DNA of 64,000 nucleotides from CAVQGZ01 sp963714455 (GCA_963714455.1 CAVQON010000017.1:258374-322373); one strand, 5' to 3'. Shown: positions 12,501-20,740, counted from the first letter of the stretch. Numbers and translations are program-made. Notes: generated by a model not told the origin, from the sequence alone.

Positions 12501-12667
12501 CCCTCGATGACGCCGCCGACCCGGCGTGGCCCCAGACCATGGTGGCCGAGGTGGTCGCCGGTGTGCGACGGCCGGTGTTCGCAGCACTCGTCAACCCCGG
12601 CTGCGGGCACTGCCCGGTGCGCTCGTCGTGCCCGGCGCACCCGGACGGAGGGCAGCTGGTGCCATGA
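9587..12667 (+). CDS. adnA: AdnA: helicase-nuclease subunit of AdnAB, with Fe-S cluster
   Basis: AdnA is one subunit of the AdnAB motor-nuclease, the actinobacterial counterpart of RecBCD/AddAB that resects double-strand breaks. The protein is 1026 aa. The UvrD-like motor has Walker A GAAGTGKT near residue 27 and a Walker B-like LVVVDDVDEAD near residue 225. The C-terminal RecB-type nuclease domain includes VVVDFKTG near residue 905. Four cysteines, in YLRCPLRW near residue 785 and CGHCPVRSSC near residue 1005, form the Fe-S cluster that identifies AdnA rather than AdnB. The ATG at 9587 is used. The stop overlaps the adnB start as ATGA, so translational coupling and fixed stoichiometry are likely. 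Confidence 0.94.
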   Translation: MTPTVPSEAEQRVLGHRAGPLLVLGAAGTGKTSLLVELVAARIDEGLDPARVLLLAPSRRAGVELRDRVAARVGRTIREPLARTAHSYAFGLLRRDAVQRGEPAPRLLAGAEQEVMIREMLASPSAAWPEQLRPALQTRVLASQLRDFMPRVLERDLTPDAVARLGDQHDRPLWRAVAAFVDEYAGVTALAHPSAYDPAELVRAAVHLLRDDAALLAAERLERSLVVVDDVDEADPALLDLLEVLAGGGTTLVATADPDSTVYGFRGADPQAVREFSRRFAQSDGTPAPEVVLDVCHRLPAALLGAGARVAARLGGSGTWRTPRPRPDSGADAAARSPAPLEARVLASSSDEWAQVAATLRRRHLLAAVPWHDMAVVLRSAADLAVARRALARHGVPVAQRTDEVALWQQAPVRALLDLLSLVAHYEPGPTEMVLDLLMGPLGGLDPARWTQLRRSLLIAEQQRGGTRPPEQAVYEAVALDTPLPVRDEAVEGLAASVAKGRAANADGSVEDVLWTLWESVGVAQRWRAAALAGQRDSAAADRDLDAVVALFDAAAAYTDRMPGAGAGAFLDHVRAQQVPGDSWSTEAPARDAVAVLTAHASKGREWDTVAVCRVHEDLWPDLRRRQSLLGVDDLVAVVDTGRLPTTAEQVSALLAGERRLFHLAITRAREHLLVTATDDGETRPSRFVDELDPRSSDDRAVERAADVLSLPHLVAELRAVACTSTAPPVERAEAARLLALLGAHDVPGADPDGWFGLVPPTDDAPLFDGDDEVTLSPSQIEGYLRCPLRWMLQRAGGENGTALRQSIGTLVHDLAFEAAKNDWEPAQVWERYEQMWASIDAGRGWVARRERARVDAMVTRLVAWITDNPRALVDVEVEVTTEVAGARVRGRLDRVDRDPDGGLVVVDFKTGTSMPTKADVERNPQLGVYQWAVQSGSVTSDGPDPQPARGGMLVHLGIPGTAAAKEQHQPALDDAADPAWPQTMVAEVVAGVRRPVFAALVNPGCGHCPVRSSCPAHPDGGQLVP

Positions 12668-15600
12668 GTGGCCTGAGCCCGACCGTCATCGCCGCCCTGC
12701 TGGGCCGACCCGCGCCCACCGCCGAGCAGCAGGCCGTCATCACCGCGCCGCTCGGGCCTGGAGTTGTCGTGGCCGGTGCCGGCTCGGGGAAGACCGAGAC
12801 GATGGCTGCCCGCGTCGTGTGGCTGGTCGCCAACGGGTACGTGGGCCCCGACGAGGTGCTCGGCCTCACGTTCACCCGCAAAGCGGCCAGCGAGCTCGCG
12901 CACAGAGTGCGGCGCCGGCTCGCAGCGCTGGAGGCGTCCGGCCGTGTGCACGTGGCGCCGGGTGAGCCGGTGATCTCGACCTACGACGCCTTCGCCGGGC
13001 GCATCGTGGCCGAGCACGGGGCTCGCCTGGGCCTCGAACCGGGACGCCGCATGGTGACGCCCGCAGGGGCGTGGCAGCGCGCCGCGCGGCTGGTGCACTC
13101 GTGGGACGGCGACATGAGCGACGTGGTCGCCGCGCCGGACACCGTCGTCGCCGACGTGCTCGACCTGCACGAGCAGGCGGCGTCACACCTGACCAGCCTC
13201 GACCTTGTCGCCGCGCAGTCCCGGACCCTGCTCGACCAGGTCGACTCGCTGCCACCCGGCCCGAGGCAGCGCAAGCCCCGCCACAGCCGGCTCGAGGGCG
13301 TGCACACCGCCCAGCGCACCCGGTTGCGCATCATCGACCTGGTCGACCGCTACCGCCGCGACCTGCGCCGGGACGACCTCGCCGACTTCGCCACCGTCGC
13401 CGCCGACGCCGCGTCGGTGGCCGGCGAGTTCGACGAGGTCGGCTCCACGCTTCGACGCCAGTTCAGGCTGGTGCTGCTGGACGAGTTCCAGGACACGTCC
13501 TACGCCCAGCTCGACCTGCTGCTGGCCCTCTTCGGTGCCGGCCATGCCGTGACAGCCGTCGGCGACCCCTTCCAGTCGATCTACGCCTGGCGTGGTGCCA
13601 ACGCCGACACGCTCGCTGCGTTCGGGGAGCAGTTCGGTGGGGGCGCAGACGTGGCGCACCAGTCGCTGTCGACGAGCTTTCGCAACGCCACGCTGGTGCT
13701 GGACGTCGCCAACGTGGTCGCCGCGCCGCTGCGCTCGGGGCCGCATCAGGTGCAGTCGCTGGTCCCGGCCTCGTCGGCGGAACGCGGCGAGGTGTCCGTC
13801 GCACTGCACCGCACCAAGGCCGACCAGGCGGTGGCCGTCGCCGAGTGGGTGGCCGCAGTGTGGGGCGCGGGCAACACGACGACCGGATCGACCGACGCCG
13901 ACGAGAAGGCTGCACCGCCGAGCATCGGGGTGCTGGTCCGCAAGCGGGACGAGCTGCCGATGCTCGAAGCGGCGCTTCGCGAGCACGGCCTGCCGGTGGA
14001 GGTGGTGGGGCTCGACGGGCTGCTCACCGTGCCGGAGGTTGCCGATGCCGTCGCGCTGCTCCAGGTTGCCGCTGACCCGGCCAGGGGCGACGCCCTCATG
14101 CGTCTGCTGACGGGGCCCTCGCTGCGCTTCGGGCCCCGCGACCTCGACGCGCTTGCCCGCTGGGCCCGGCACCTCTCACCCGAGGCGGCACCCGGGCAGC
14201 CGAGCTGGCAGGTGCCGCGGGCCGGCATCGCCGAGTGCCTGACGACCCCGCCGCCGCGCAACCGGCTCAGCCCGGCCGCCGGGCAGCGACTGCGTCGCCT
14301 GGCCCGGTCGGTGGACGCAGTGCGTGAGCGCCTCTCCCGGCCCCTGCCCGACGTCGTCGCCGAGGCGGTGACCGCACTGGGGCTGGACGTGGAGAGCCTG
14401 GCCCGGGCCCGACGCACCGGCGGGTCGGGGTCGAGCCACCTCGACCGGCTCGTGGACGAGGCGGCCCAGTTCGCCGAGGTCGCCCCCCAGGCCGGCATCC
14501 GCGAGTTCATCGACTACCTCGACGCTGCCGCGCAGCAGGAGCGCGGCCTGCGCCGCGCCGCCGAGGTGCACCTCGGCTCGCGGGTGCAGCTGCTCACGGT
14601 GCACGCGGCCAAGGGACTGGAGTGGGACGTCGTCGTGGTGGCGGGGATGAACGAGGGCGGGTTCCCCGCCCGCAGCCGCACCGGTGGGGCCTGGCTCACC
14701 GACCCCGGCACCCTCCCGTACCCGCTGCGCGGGGACCGGGCGCGGCTGCCGCAGCTGAGCACCGCCGGGGTCGACGACCAGTCCGACCTGGCGGCCCGCG
14801 TGGAGTCGTTCGTCGCCGAGGGTCGTGAGGTCGACCTGGCCGAGGAGCGGCGCCTGGCATACGTCGCGGTCACCCGGGCTCGGCACGTGCTGGCCTGCCA
14901 CGGCTACCGATGGGGCGGTGGGCAGCGACCGCTCGACCCCTCGCGGTTTCTCGTCGAGATCGCCGCGTGCCCGGGCGTCGAGGTGCCGACCTGGACCCAC
15001 GAGCCAGGCGAGCGCCCGGACGTCACCCTCGACGCGCCGACCTGGCCGCTCGACCCGCTCGGACGACACCGTGACGCGCTGGAGTCGGGTGCCGCCCTCG
15101 TCCGCGAGGCTGCGTCGGCGAGTACCGACGGCCGCCTGGAGAGCCGGCGGGGAGAGCTCTCCGGTCGGGGAGCGTGCTGGGCCGACGAGGTCGAGCTGCT
15201 GCTCGCGGAACGGGCCGCGCAGCGCGATGTCCGCCGCGCCGTCCGGCTGCCCACGCACCTGTCGGCGACGGCCCTGGTGGCGGCCCGCCGCAACCCGCAG
15301 GAGCTTCTGGACCGGATGCGTCGTCCCATGCCGGTGCGGCCCCGGGTCGAGGCCCGCCAGGGCACGGCGTTCCACGCCTGGGTCGAGCAGCGCTACGGCA
15401 ACCCGCGGCTGCTTGACCTCGACGAGCTCCCCGGCGCTGCGGACGCCGCCGACCCGCCTGCCTCGAGCGACCTGGCTCAGCTTCAGCAGGCGTTCCTCGC
15501 CTCGGAGTGGGCCGATCGGGAGCCGCTCGACATCGAGGCGCCGTTCGAGATGGTGGTCGCCGGGGTCGTCGTGCGTGGCCGGGCCGACGCGGTGTTCCCC

Positions 15601-15879
15601 GACGGGGACGGCCTGGTGGTCGTCGACTGGAAGACCGGTCCACCGCCCACGTCCCCCGCTGAGGTCGAGGCCCGCTCGGCCCAGCTGGCGGCCTACCGCC
15701 AGGCGTTCGCCACGCTGCACGGGCTGGCCCCGCACCAGGTGCGGGCGGTGTTCCACCACGTCCGCGAGAACCGGACGATCGAGGAGCGCGCGAGCCCCGC
15801 GGGACTCGACGAGGTGGTGACGTCACTGGGCCCGACCCGGGTGCTGCGCACGGGCCGGAGCCCGGCTGGTCAGGGCTGA
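12664..15879 (+). CDS. adnB: AdnB: lead motor/nuclease subunit of AdnAB
   Basis: AdnB is the main 3'-5' translocase of the AdnAB complex and has its own RecB-family nuclease. The protein is 1071 aa. Motifs seen are Walker A AGAGSGKTET near residue 38, LLDEFQDTSYAQ near 270, VGDPFQSIYAWRGA near 300, VHAAKGLEWDVVVV near 645, and EERRLAYVAVTRARH near 730. The nuclease part has GTAFHAWVEQRYG near 900 and LVVVDWKTG near 985, where Asp and Lys are catalytic. No four-Cys cluster is present, as expected for AdnB. The start overlaps the adnA stop by 4 bp, and the 3' end overlaps the convergent phosphatase gene by 10 bp. Confidence 0.95.
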   Translation: MSGLSPTVIAALLGRPAPTAEQQAVITAPLGPGVVVAGAGSGKTETMAARVVWLVANGYVGPDEVLGLTFTRKAASELAHRVRRRLAALEASGRVHVAPGEPVISTYDAFAGRIVAEHGARLGLEPGRRMVTPAGAWQRAARLVHSWDGDMSDVVAAPDTVVADVLDLHEQAASHLTSLDLVAAQSRTLLDQVDSLPPGPRQRKPRHSRLEGVHTAQRTRLRIIDLVDRYRRDLRRDDLADFATVAADAASVAGEFDEVGSTLRRQFRLVLLDEFQDTSYAQLDLLLALFGAGHAVTAVGDPFQSIYAWRGANADTLAAFGEQFGGGADVAHQSLSTSFRNATLVLDVANVVAAPLRSGPHQVQSLVPASSAERGEVSVALHRTKADQAVAVAEWVAAVWGAGNTTTGSTDADEKAAPPSIGVLVRKRDELPMLEAALREHGLPVEVVGLDGLLTVPEVADAVALLQVAADPARGDALMRLLTGPSLRFGPRDLDALARWARHLSPEAAPGQPSWQVPRAGIAECLTTPPPRNRLSPAAGQRLRRLARSVDAVRERLSRPLPDVVAEAVTALGLDVESLARARRTGGSGSSHLDRLVDEAAQFAEVAPQAGIREFIDYLDAAAQQERGLRRAAEVHLGSRVQLLTVHAAKGLEWDVVVVAGMNEGGFPARSRTGGAWLTDPGTLPYPLRGDRARLPQLSTAGVDDQSDLAARVESFVAEGREVDLAEERRLAYVAVTRARHVLACHGYRWGGGQRPLDPSRFLVEIAACPGVEVPTWTHEPGERPDVTLDAPTWPLDPLGRHRDALESGAALVREAASASTDGRLESRRGELSGRGACWADEVELLLAERAAQRDVRRAVRLPTHLSATALVAARRNPQELLDRMRRPMPVRPRVEARQGTAFHAWVEQRYGNPRLLDLDELPGAADAADPPASSDLAQLQQAFLASEWADREPLDIEAPFEMVVAGVVVRGRADAVFPDGDGLVVVDWKTGPPPTSPAEVEARSAQLAAYRQAFATLHGLAPHQVRAVFHHVRENRTIEERASPAGLDEVVTSLGPTRVLRTGRSPAGQG

Positions 15880-16649
15880 AGCGTCACGGCGACCGCGTTG
15901 TGGTCCGACACCGGCAGACGCAGCGACTCGATGCCACGCACGTGGCTCTCGTCGAAACCGTCGGCGAGCACATGGTCGAACTGCACCCGCGGCTTCCACG
16001 ACGGGTAGGTCGCGATCCGGGCGAGCTGAGCCCAGCCGGTGAGCCACGCAGGTAGGCGGCCGGGCATGTTCAGGTCGCCGAGCAGCAGGCGCGGTCCCGG
16101 CTTGGTGCGCGCCCAGTCCACGAGGTGGCGCAGCTGGCTCACGTTGAAGCCGGGGACGAACGACAGGTGGGTGCCGATCACGGTGAACGGGCCGTTGGCG
16201 CCGACCACGACGGCCGACACTGCCACGCGCGGCTCGTCGTCCACCTTGACCATGCCCTGGCCGGGCACGAGCAGGGGCATGCCGAACGGGGCGGGTGGAA
16301 AGCGCAGCACGTCCCACTCGAGCACCTCCAGCCGGCTGACGAGCCCGATGCCGTACGCGGCACGGTCACCGTCGTCCGGGTCGTCGGGGTGCACGGGGTC
16401 CCACGAGCGCCCCGGCTCCCCCCACACGGCCGGCACGAACCGCCACGAGGTCGCTCCGGCCGCCTCGGCGACCACCTGGGTCTGGTGGGTGCCGCCGGAG
16501 CGGTCCTGGCGGCGGTCCACTTCTTGCAGCGCCAGCACGTCGGCGTCGAGCAGACGCGTCCCGGCTGCCAGCTCGTCGACGCGCACCTCGCCGTGGGACA
16601 AGGAGCGTCCGTGCAGAAGGTTCCAGGTCGCCGCTCGAAGTTCGCTCAC
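15870..16649 (-). CDS. Endonuclease/exonuclease/phosphatase (EEP) family protein
   Basis: This 259-aa metal-dependent phosphoesterase of the EEP/DNase I fold carries the family motifs. ATWNLLHGR is at the N-terminus, DVLALQEVDRR holds the metal Glu near residue 43, LLGDLNMPG lies near 180, and the C-terminal VSDHNAVAV holds the catalytic Asp-His. There is no signal peptide, so it is cytoplasmic. The family covers nucleases, sphingomyelinase-like and inositol phosphatase enzymes, and the sequence alone does not choose between them. The deoD gene lies 19 bp upstream in the same direction, so the two probably form an operon. Confidence 0.88.
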   Translation of the reverse strand: MSELRAATWNLLHGRSLSHGEVRVDELAAGTRLLDADVLALQEVDRRQDRSGGTHQTQVVAEAAGATSWRFVPAVWGEPGRSWDPVHPDDPDDGDRAAYGIGLVSRLEVLEWDVLRFPPAPFGMPLLVPGQGMVKVDDEPRVAVSAVVVGANGPFTVIGTHLSFVPGFNVSQLRHLVDWARTKPGPRLLLGDLNMPGRLPAWLTGWAQLARIATYPSWKPRVQFDHVLADGFDESHVRGIESLRLPVSDHNAVAVTLQP

Positions 16650-16668
16650 CGCGACAGAGAGTAGGTGC

Positions 16669-17376
16669 TCAGGCGCGGATGATCGCGGCGAGCGTCGCCT
16701 CGATCATCGACGAGAACGTGCGCTCACGCTCCTGCGCGCTCGTCTCGTCGCCGGTGACCAGGCTGTCGCTCACCGTGCAGACCGCGGCTGCGCGCCGGCC
16801 GTGCTTGGCGGCCAACGTGTAGAGGGCCGCCGCCTCCATCTCGATCGCGAGCACGCCGTACTCGGTCAGCCGGTCGCGCAGGTCGGGCCGGTCGGAGTAG
16901 AAGACGTCCCACGAGGCGACCTGGCCGACGTGCACGTCGGCGTCGGTGCGCCGGCACTCCTCGACCAGCAGGCTGAGCAGGTCGAAGTCGGCCGTGGGGG
17001 AGTAGTCGATGCCCTCGAAGCGGTGCCGGTTCATGCCCGAGTCGGTGCTGGTGCTCAACGCGACGACGAGGTCGCGCACCTTCACCTCCGGGCGCAGCGC
17101 GCCGCACGAGCCGACACGCACCAGGGTCTGCACGTCGTACTCGGCCATCAGCTCGTGGGCGTAGATCGAGATGGACGGCTGGCCCATGCCGGTGCCCTGC
17201 ACCGACACGCGCGTGCCCTGGAACTCGCCGGTGTAGCCCAGCATGTTGCGCACCGTGGAGTAGCAGACGGGGTCGTCGAGGTAGGTCTCGGCGATCCACT
17301 GGGCGCGCAGGGGGTCGCCGGGCAGCAGGACTCGGTCGGCGATCTGGCCGGGCTCGGCTCCGATGTGTGTGCTCAC
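16669..17376 (-). CDS. deoD: Purine-nucleoside phosphorylase (DeoD type)
   Basis: DeoD reversibly phosphorolyses purine (deoxy)nucleosides to free base and (deoxy)ribose-1-phosphate in salvage. The 235-aa length is typical of the hexameric class. Visible signatures are the phosphate loop LLPGDPLRAQ, GTGMGQPS, VRVGSCGAL, the ribose-binding AIEMEAAALY, and TVSDSLVTGDE, which holds the catalytic Asp region. It starts with ATG 17376, 48 bp from the divergent nudC. Together with nudC it marks a small nucleotide-metabolism pair on opposite strands. Confidence 0.96.
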   Translation of the reverse strand: MSTHIGAEPGQIADRVLLPGDPLRAQWIAETYLDDPVCYSTVRNMLGYTGEFQGTRVSVQGTGMGQPSISIYAHELMAEYDVQTLVRVGSCGALRPEVKVRDLVVALSTSTDSGMNRHRFEGIDYSPTADFDLLSLLVEECRRTDADVHVGQVASWDVFYSDRPDLRDRLTEYGVLAIEMEAAALYTLAAKHGRRAAAVCTVSDSLVTGDETSAQERERTFSSMIEATLAAIIRA

Positions 17377-17424
17377 GACGGCGCATCCTGCCAGGCACGT
17401 ACCGGAGGCCTACCCTCGGACGTC

Positions 17425-18366
17425 GTGCCCGCCCTCGTCCCACCGCCGTATGCGATCAGCCCCGCCGCGTTCGACCACGGGGGCCTCGACCGCATGGCCG
17501 AGTTCCGCGACGACCCGGGGCTGATGGCGCGGCTCTGGTCGCACGAGCGGGCGCGCGTGGCCGTCGTGCACTCCGGCCGGGCGCTGGTCAGCGCGAACGA
17601 GCTCGTGCTGGTTCCGACGGCCGACGCGCCCGCCGGGGAGCGGATGCTGCTCGGCGTCGGGCCCGACGGGCCGGTCTTCGTGGTGCACCCGAGCCGGCCG
17701 CTGGACGACGACAGGGCGCGCGGCATCCGTTCCGCGGCCGGGCGCCTCGCCCCCGAGCACCTCGCGCTGTTCATGCACGCCGTCGCCCTGACCGGCTGGC
17801 ACGAGAGGCATCCGCGCTGCTCGGCATGCGGTGCGCCGACCGAGGTGCACCAGGCGGGGTACGCCCGACGATGCTCGACCGACGGCGGCGAGCACTACCC
17901 GCGCACCGACCCGGCGGTCATCGTCCTCGTGCTGGACGGCGGGCCTGCGGGGGAGGACCGGTGCTTGCTCGGACGACAGGCGTCCTGGCCGCAGGGCAGG
18001 TTCTCGACTCTGGCCGGCTTCGTGGAGCCCGGTGAGACCGTGGAGGACGCCGTGGCGCGCGAGGTCGCCGAAGAGGTGGGCGTCACCGTCGACGCGGTGG
18101 CCTACGCGGGTAGCCAGCCGTGGCCGTTCCCGGCAAGCCTGATGCTCGCCTACTACGCCGTCGCAGCCCCCGACGCTGACGGTCGCGACGACGAGGTCGG
18201 GGTCGACGGGCAGGAGATCGTCGAGGCGCGTTGGTTCGACCGGGCCGAGTTCGCTGCGGCCACCGAGAGCGGCGAGGTGCTCGTGCCGCCGGTGCTCTCG
18301 GTTGCCCGGCGCCTGATCGAGGGTTGGTTCGGCGGCCCGGTCAGCGGTGCGGGAACCTGGCGCTGA
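17425..18366 (+). CDS. nudC: NudC: NAD(H) pyrophosphatase / RNA deNADding Nudix hydrolase
   Basis: NudC hydrolyses NAD(H) to NMN(H) and AMP and removes NAD caps from RNA. The 313-aa protein has the Nudix box GFVEPGETVEDAVAREVAEE at about residues 198-217, followed by the NudC hallmark SQPWPFPASLM, which binds NAD. A zinc-ribbon region has CSAC near residue 131 and a third Cys about 17 residues later. The usual fourth Cys is replaced: the sequence is CSTDGGEHYPR where CxxC is expected. Many Micrococcales homologues are, from memory, similar. GTG 17425 was chosen because the upstream reading in this frame is out of character. Confidence 0.92.
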   Translation: MPALVPPPYAISPAAFDHGGLDRMAEFRDDPGLMARLWSHERARVAVVHSGRALVSANELVLVPTADAPAGERMLLGVGPDGPVFVVHPSRPLDDDRARGIRSAAGRLAPEHLALFMHAVALTGWHERHPRCSACGAPTEVHQAGYARRCSTDGGEHYPRTDPAVIVLVLDGGPAGEDRCLLGRQASWPQGRFSTLAGFVEPGETVEDAVAREVAEEVGVTVDAVAYAGSQPWPFPASLMLAYYAVAAPDADGRDDEVGVDGQEIVEARWFDRAEFAAATESGEVLVPPVLSVARRLIEGWFGGPVSGAGTWR

Positions 18367-18392
18367 CCGGGCGGGCTCGACGGTCGCTCACC

Positions 18393-18626
18393 TCAGGCGG
18401 CCATCCGCGTCTGCACCTCGGCCAGGCTCGGGTTGGTCGCGACCGTCCCATCGGGGAACACCACTGTCGGGACGACAGCGTTCCCCTCGTTGACCGACAT
18501 CACGAGCTCGGCGGCGGCCGGGTCGTGCTCGATGTCGACCTCGGTGTACGGGACGGCCGCCCGCTCGAGCTGACGCTTGAGCCGGTGGCAGTAGCCGCAC
18601 CACGCGGTGGTGTAGATGACCATGGG
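18393..18626 (-). CDS. mrx1: Mycoredoxin-like glutaredoxin
   Basis: This is a glutaredoxin-fold oxidoreductase of about 77 aa that reduces mycothiol mixed disulfides in actinobacteria. The active site CGYC occurs in the first 13 residues, followed by HRLKRQL and a VDIEHDPAAAE helix. The cis-Pro strand VVPTVVF is near residue 51 and completes the thioredoxin fold. The sequence is close to M. tuberculosis Mrx1 (Rv3198A), which is in the same position next to uvrD2. ATG 18626 is used; the longer reading upstream runs through the promoter. A GGAAT-N18-GTT element upstream suggests disulfide-stress control by a SigR/SigH-type factor. Confidence 0.93.
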   Translation of the reverse strand, partial: PMVIYTTAWCGYCHRLKRQLERAAVPYTEVDIEHDPAAAELVMSVNEGNAVVPTVVFPDGTVATNPSLAEVQTRMAA

Positions 18627-18663
18627 ACGTCCCGTCTGAGTCGAAGTATGTAGTTGCTTCGTC

Positions 18664-18689
18664 AACGATTGGCTTCCGGGCGGCATTCC
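18664..18689 (-). promoter_or_regulatory. SigR/SigH-type promoter for mycoredoxin
   Basis: Read on the minus strand, GGAAT (18689-18685) is followed after exactly 18 bases by GTT (18666-18664). This is the consensus of the thiol-oxidative-stress ECF sigma factors SigR (Streptomyces) and SigH (mycobacteria). Transcription would start about 30 bases before the mycoredoxin ATG. The match is seen in the sequence, and use of the promoter is inferred. Confidence 0.65.
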
Positions 18690-18699
18690 CACCTCGACT

Positions 18700-20580
18700 G
18701 TGGGCGAAGATGCTCCGGTGAGTGCTGTACGCCCGCCGAGCCGCCCCGCGTCGGGCAGCCCCGAGGACGTGCTGGTCGACCTCGACTCCGAGCAGCGGGC
18801 GGTCGCCACGACCCTCGCCGGCCCGGTCGTGGTCGTCGCGGGAGCCGGGACAGGCAAGACGCGGGCGCTCACCCGGCGCATCGCCTACGGCGTGGCCACG
18901 CAGACGTTCGACCCGGCCGGGGTGCTGGCCGTCACCTTCACCACGCGGGCGGCGGGAGAGATGCGCACGCGGCTGGCCCAGCTCGGGGTCCCGGGCGTGG
19001 CGGCGCGCACGTTCCACTCCGCGGCGCTCAGCCAGGTGCGCTACCTGTGGCCGCGCGTGTACGGACGCGCCTTCCCCGACGTGCTCGACAGCCCCGACGC
19101 CGTGCTTGCCGACCTCGCCGGCGCCGCCGGGCTCGGCGCCTCGGCGCGTGACCTGGCGACCGAGATCGGCTGGGCGAAAGTGAGCAACGTCGCCCCGCAC
19201 GAGTACCGCGACCAGGCCGAGCAGCAGTCCCGAGCAGTGAGCGGAGCGAGCCCCACCCAGGTGGCGCGTCTCTACGCGTCCTACGTGGACGCCCTGGCCG
19301 CAGCCGACCGAGTCGACCTCGAGGACGTCCTGCTCGCCGCCGTCGGCCTGCTCACCACCCAGCCCGCCGCGGCGCGCGTCGTCCGGCAGCGCTACCGGTG
19401 GTTCAGCGTCGACGAGTTCCAGGACGTGTCCGCCCTTCAGATGCGGCTGCTGGAGTGCTGGGTGGGCGAGCGCGACGACGTCTGCGTCGTCGGTGACCCG
19501 CTGCAGTCGATCTACTCCTTCGCCGGGGCGCGACCGCAGATGCTGGCGCAGTTCACCCGGCGCTTCCCCGGCGCCGCCACGCTCGAGCTCACCCACAACT
19601 ACCGCTCCACGCCGCAGATCGTGAGCACCGCCCAGGCGGTGGCCGCCCACGCCCGCCCGCAGCCGGACGGGCCGCGCCAGCCGCTACGCCCGACCCGTCC
19701 GGCCGGCGAGCGGGTGCAGCTGCGTGAAGCGGCCGACCAGCAAGACGAGGCCGACAGGGTGGCTCGGGCGGTGCGTGCGCTGGTGGGTGCGGGGACGGCC
19801 GAGCGAGACGTGGCTGTGCTCACCCGCACCCGGGCGCAGGTCGGCCTGCTGGTGCGCGCGTTGCACGACCAGCAGGTGCCCGTGGCTGCGGGAGGGGCGA
19901 CGGCGTTCTACGAGCGTCCCGAGGTGCGCCAGGTGGTGGCGCTGCTCTCGGCTGCCGCCCGGCGAGGAGCCCAGGCGGCCTCCCTCGCAGGGACGCCGGT
20001 CGACCCATCCGACGGCGACGACGAGGTACTGGTGCCCTCGCTCACCACGGCAGCACGGGCGGTCATGGTCGAGGCCGGGTGGGTGCCGCAGCGCCCGTCC
20101 GCGCCCCGGGAGGCGGCCCGATGGGAGTCGTGGGCCGCGGTGCTGGGCGTCGCTGCCGACATCGAGGCGACCGCGGCTGCCGCCGGTGACCGGCCCCCGA
20201 CCCTGACCGACCTCGTCGAAGACCTGCGCGAGCAGGCCCGCGCCGGCACGCAGCCGCGCGGCACCGGGGTGACGGTCGCGACGCTGCACGCCACCAAGGG
20301 TCAGCAGTTCTCGGCCGTGTTCGTGGTGGGCGCCCACGACGGAGGCATCCCGAACCGCGCTGCCCTGGGCAGGACGGCACCGCCGGACGCCGTCGCCGAG
20401 GAGCAGCGTCTGCTCTACGTCGGCCTCACCCGAGCCAGTGACCGGCTGTGCGTGAGCTGGGCCAGGCGCGCGGGACCAGACACCCCGGTGCGCCCGCCGA
20501 GCCGCTTCTTGGCCGGGATCCTGACCGGCCGACCAGACTTCGCCGATATTCAGTTGCACTCCGAGCCGAGGCGCGCCTAA
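18700..20580 (+). CDS. uvrD2: UvrD2-like SF1A DNA helicase
   Basis: This 626-aa superfamily 1A helicase moves 3'-5' on DNA and acts in repair. It has Walker A AGAGTGKTRALT near residue 46, TFTTRAAGEM near 83, Walker B SVDEFQDVSALQ near 236, VGDPLQSIYSFAGAR near 265, LTHNYRSTPQI near 300, TLHATKGQQFSAVFV near 530, and LLYVGLTRASDRL near 570. Mycobacterial UvrD2 (Rv3198c), which occupies this place in synteny, is longer and ends with a tetracysteine motif and an HRDC domain. No HRDC-like sequence or four-Cys cluster is seen here, and the protein stops about 55 residues after motif VI. GTG 18700 is used; GTG 18718 is an alternative. The whiB7 promoter overlaps its last codons. Confidence 0.92.
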   Translation: MGEDAPVSAVRPPSRPASGSPEDVLVDLDSEQRAVATTLAGPVVVVAGAGTGKTRALTRRIAYGVATQTFDPAGVLAVTFTTRAAGEMRTRLAQLGVPGVAARTFHSAALSQVRYLWPRVYGRAFPDVLDSPDAVLADLAGAAGLGASARDLATEIGWAKVSNVAPHEYRDQAEQQSRAVSGASPTQVARLYASYVDALAAADRVDLEDVLLAAVGLLTTQPAAARVVRQRYRWFSVDEFQDVSALQMRLLECWVGERDDVCVVGDPLQSIYSFAGARPQMLAQFTRRFPGAATLELTHNYRSTPQIVSTAQAVAAHARPQPDGPRQPLRPTRPAGERVQLREAADQQDEADRVARAVRALVGAGTAERDVAVLTRTRAQVGLLVRALHDQQVPVAAGGATAFYERPEVRQVVALLSAAARRGAQAASLAGTPVDPSDGDDEVLVPSLTTAARAVMVEAGWVPQRPSAPREAARWESWAAVLGVAADIEATAAAAGDRPPTLTDLVEDLREQARAGTQPRGTGVTVATLHATKGQQFSAVFVVGAHDGGIPNRAALGRTAPPDAVAEEQRLLYVGLTRASDRLCVSWARRAGPDTPVRPPSRFLAGILTGRPDFADIQLHSEPRRA

Positions 20581-20583
20581 CGT
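20554..20583 (+). promoter_or_regulatory. Putative WhiB7-responsive promoter
   Basis: A -35-like TTGCAC (20554-20559) and a -10-like TAACGT (20578-20583, fitting TANNNT) are 18 bases apart. The bases just upstream of the -35 (gatattcag) are unusually A/T-rich for this genome. WhiB7 is known to bind with SigA at promoters carrying an AT-rich patch directly upstream of the -35, which its AT-hook reads, and it activates its own gene. The arrangement fits autoregulation. It overlaps the end of uvrD2. Confidence 0.5.
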
Positions 20584-20642
20584 CTGCGGTGGCTGGTGCG
20601 ATGTGCATGCGGCCGGTCAGGCTCAAGTGAGAGGAGGGCGAC

Positions 20643-20720
20643 ATGTGGATCTTCACGAACCCGCCGGTGGTCGCCCTTGTTGCCGACCACGCTCGGATCC
20701 CGGCCTGCGCACGTCTATGA
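20643..20720 (+). CDS. whiB7 leader peptide (uORF), 25 aa
   Basis: A 26-codon reading frame (ATG 20643 to TGA 20720) encodes MWIFTNPPVVALVADHARIP followed by ACARL. A very strong ribosome-binding site (gagaggaggg) lies 5 bp upstream. It sits in the untranslated leader of whiB7, directly before an attenuator hairpin. Upstream frames in whiB7 leaders are known to sense ribosome-targeting drugs: a stalled ribosome changes RNA folding and lets transcription read through. The position, the ribosome-binding site and the following terminator support the same role here. The peptide itself probably has no other function. Confidence 0.7.
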   Translation: MWIFTNPPVVALVADHARIPACARL

Positions 20721-20740
20721 GCTGACGACGCTCTCCCCAC

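Noticed and set aside
11333..15759. Long minus-strand frames opposite adnA and adnB
   Set aside because: They have no ribosome-binding site or domain, and the plus strand carries all helicase and nuclease motifs.
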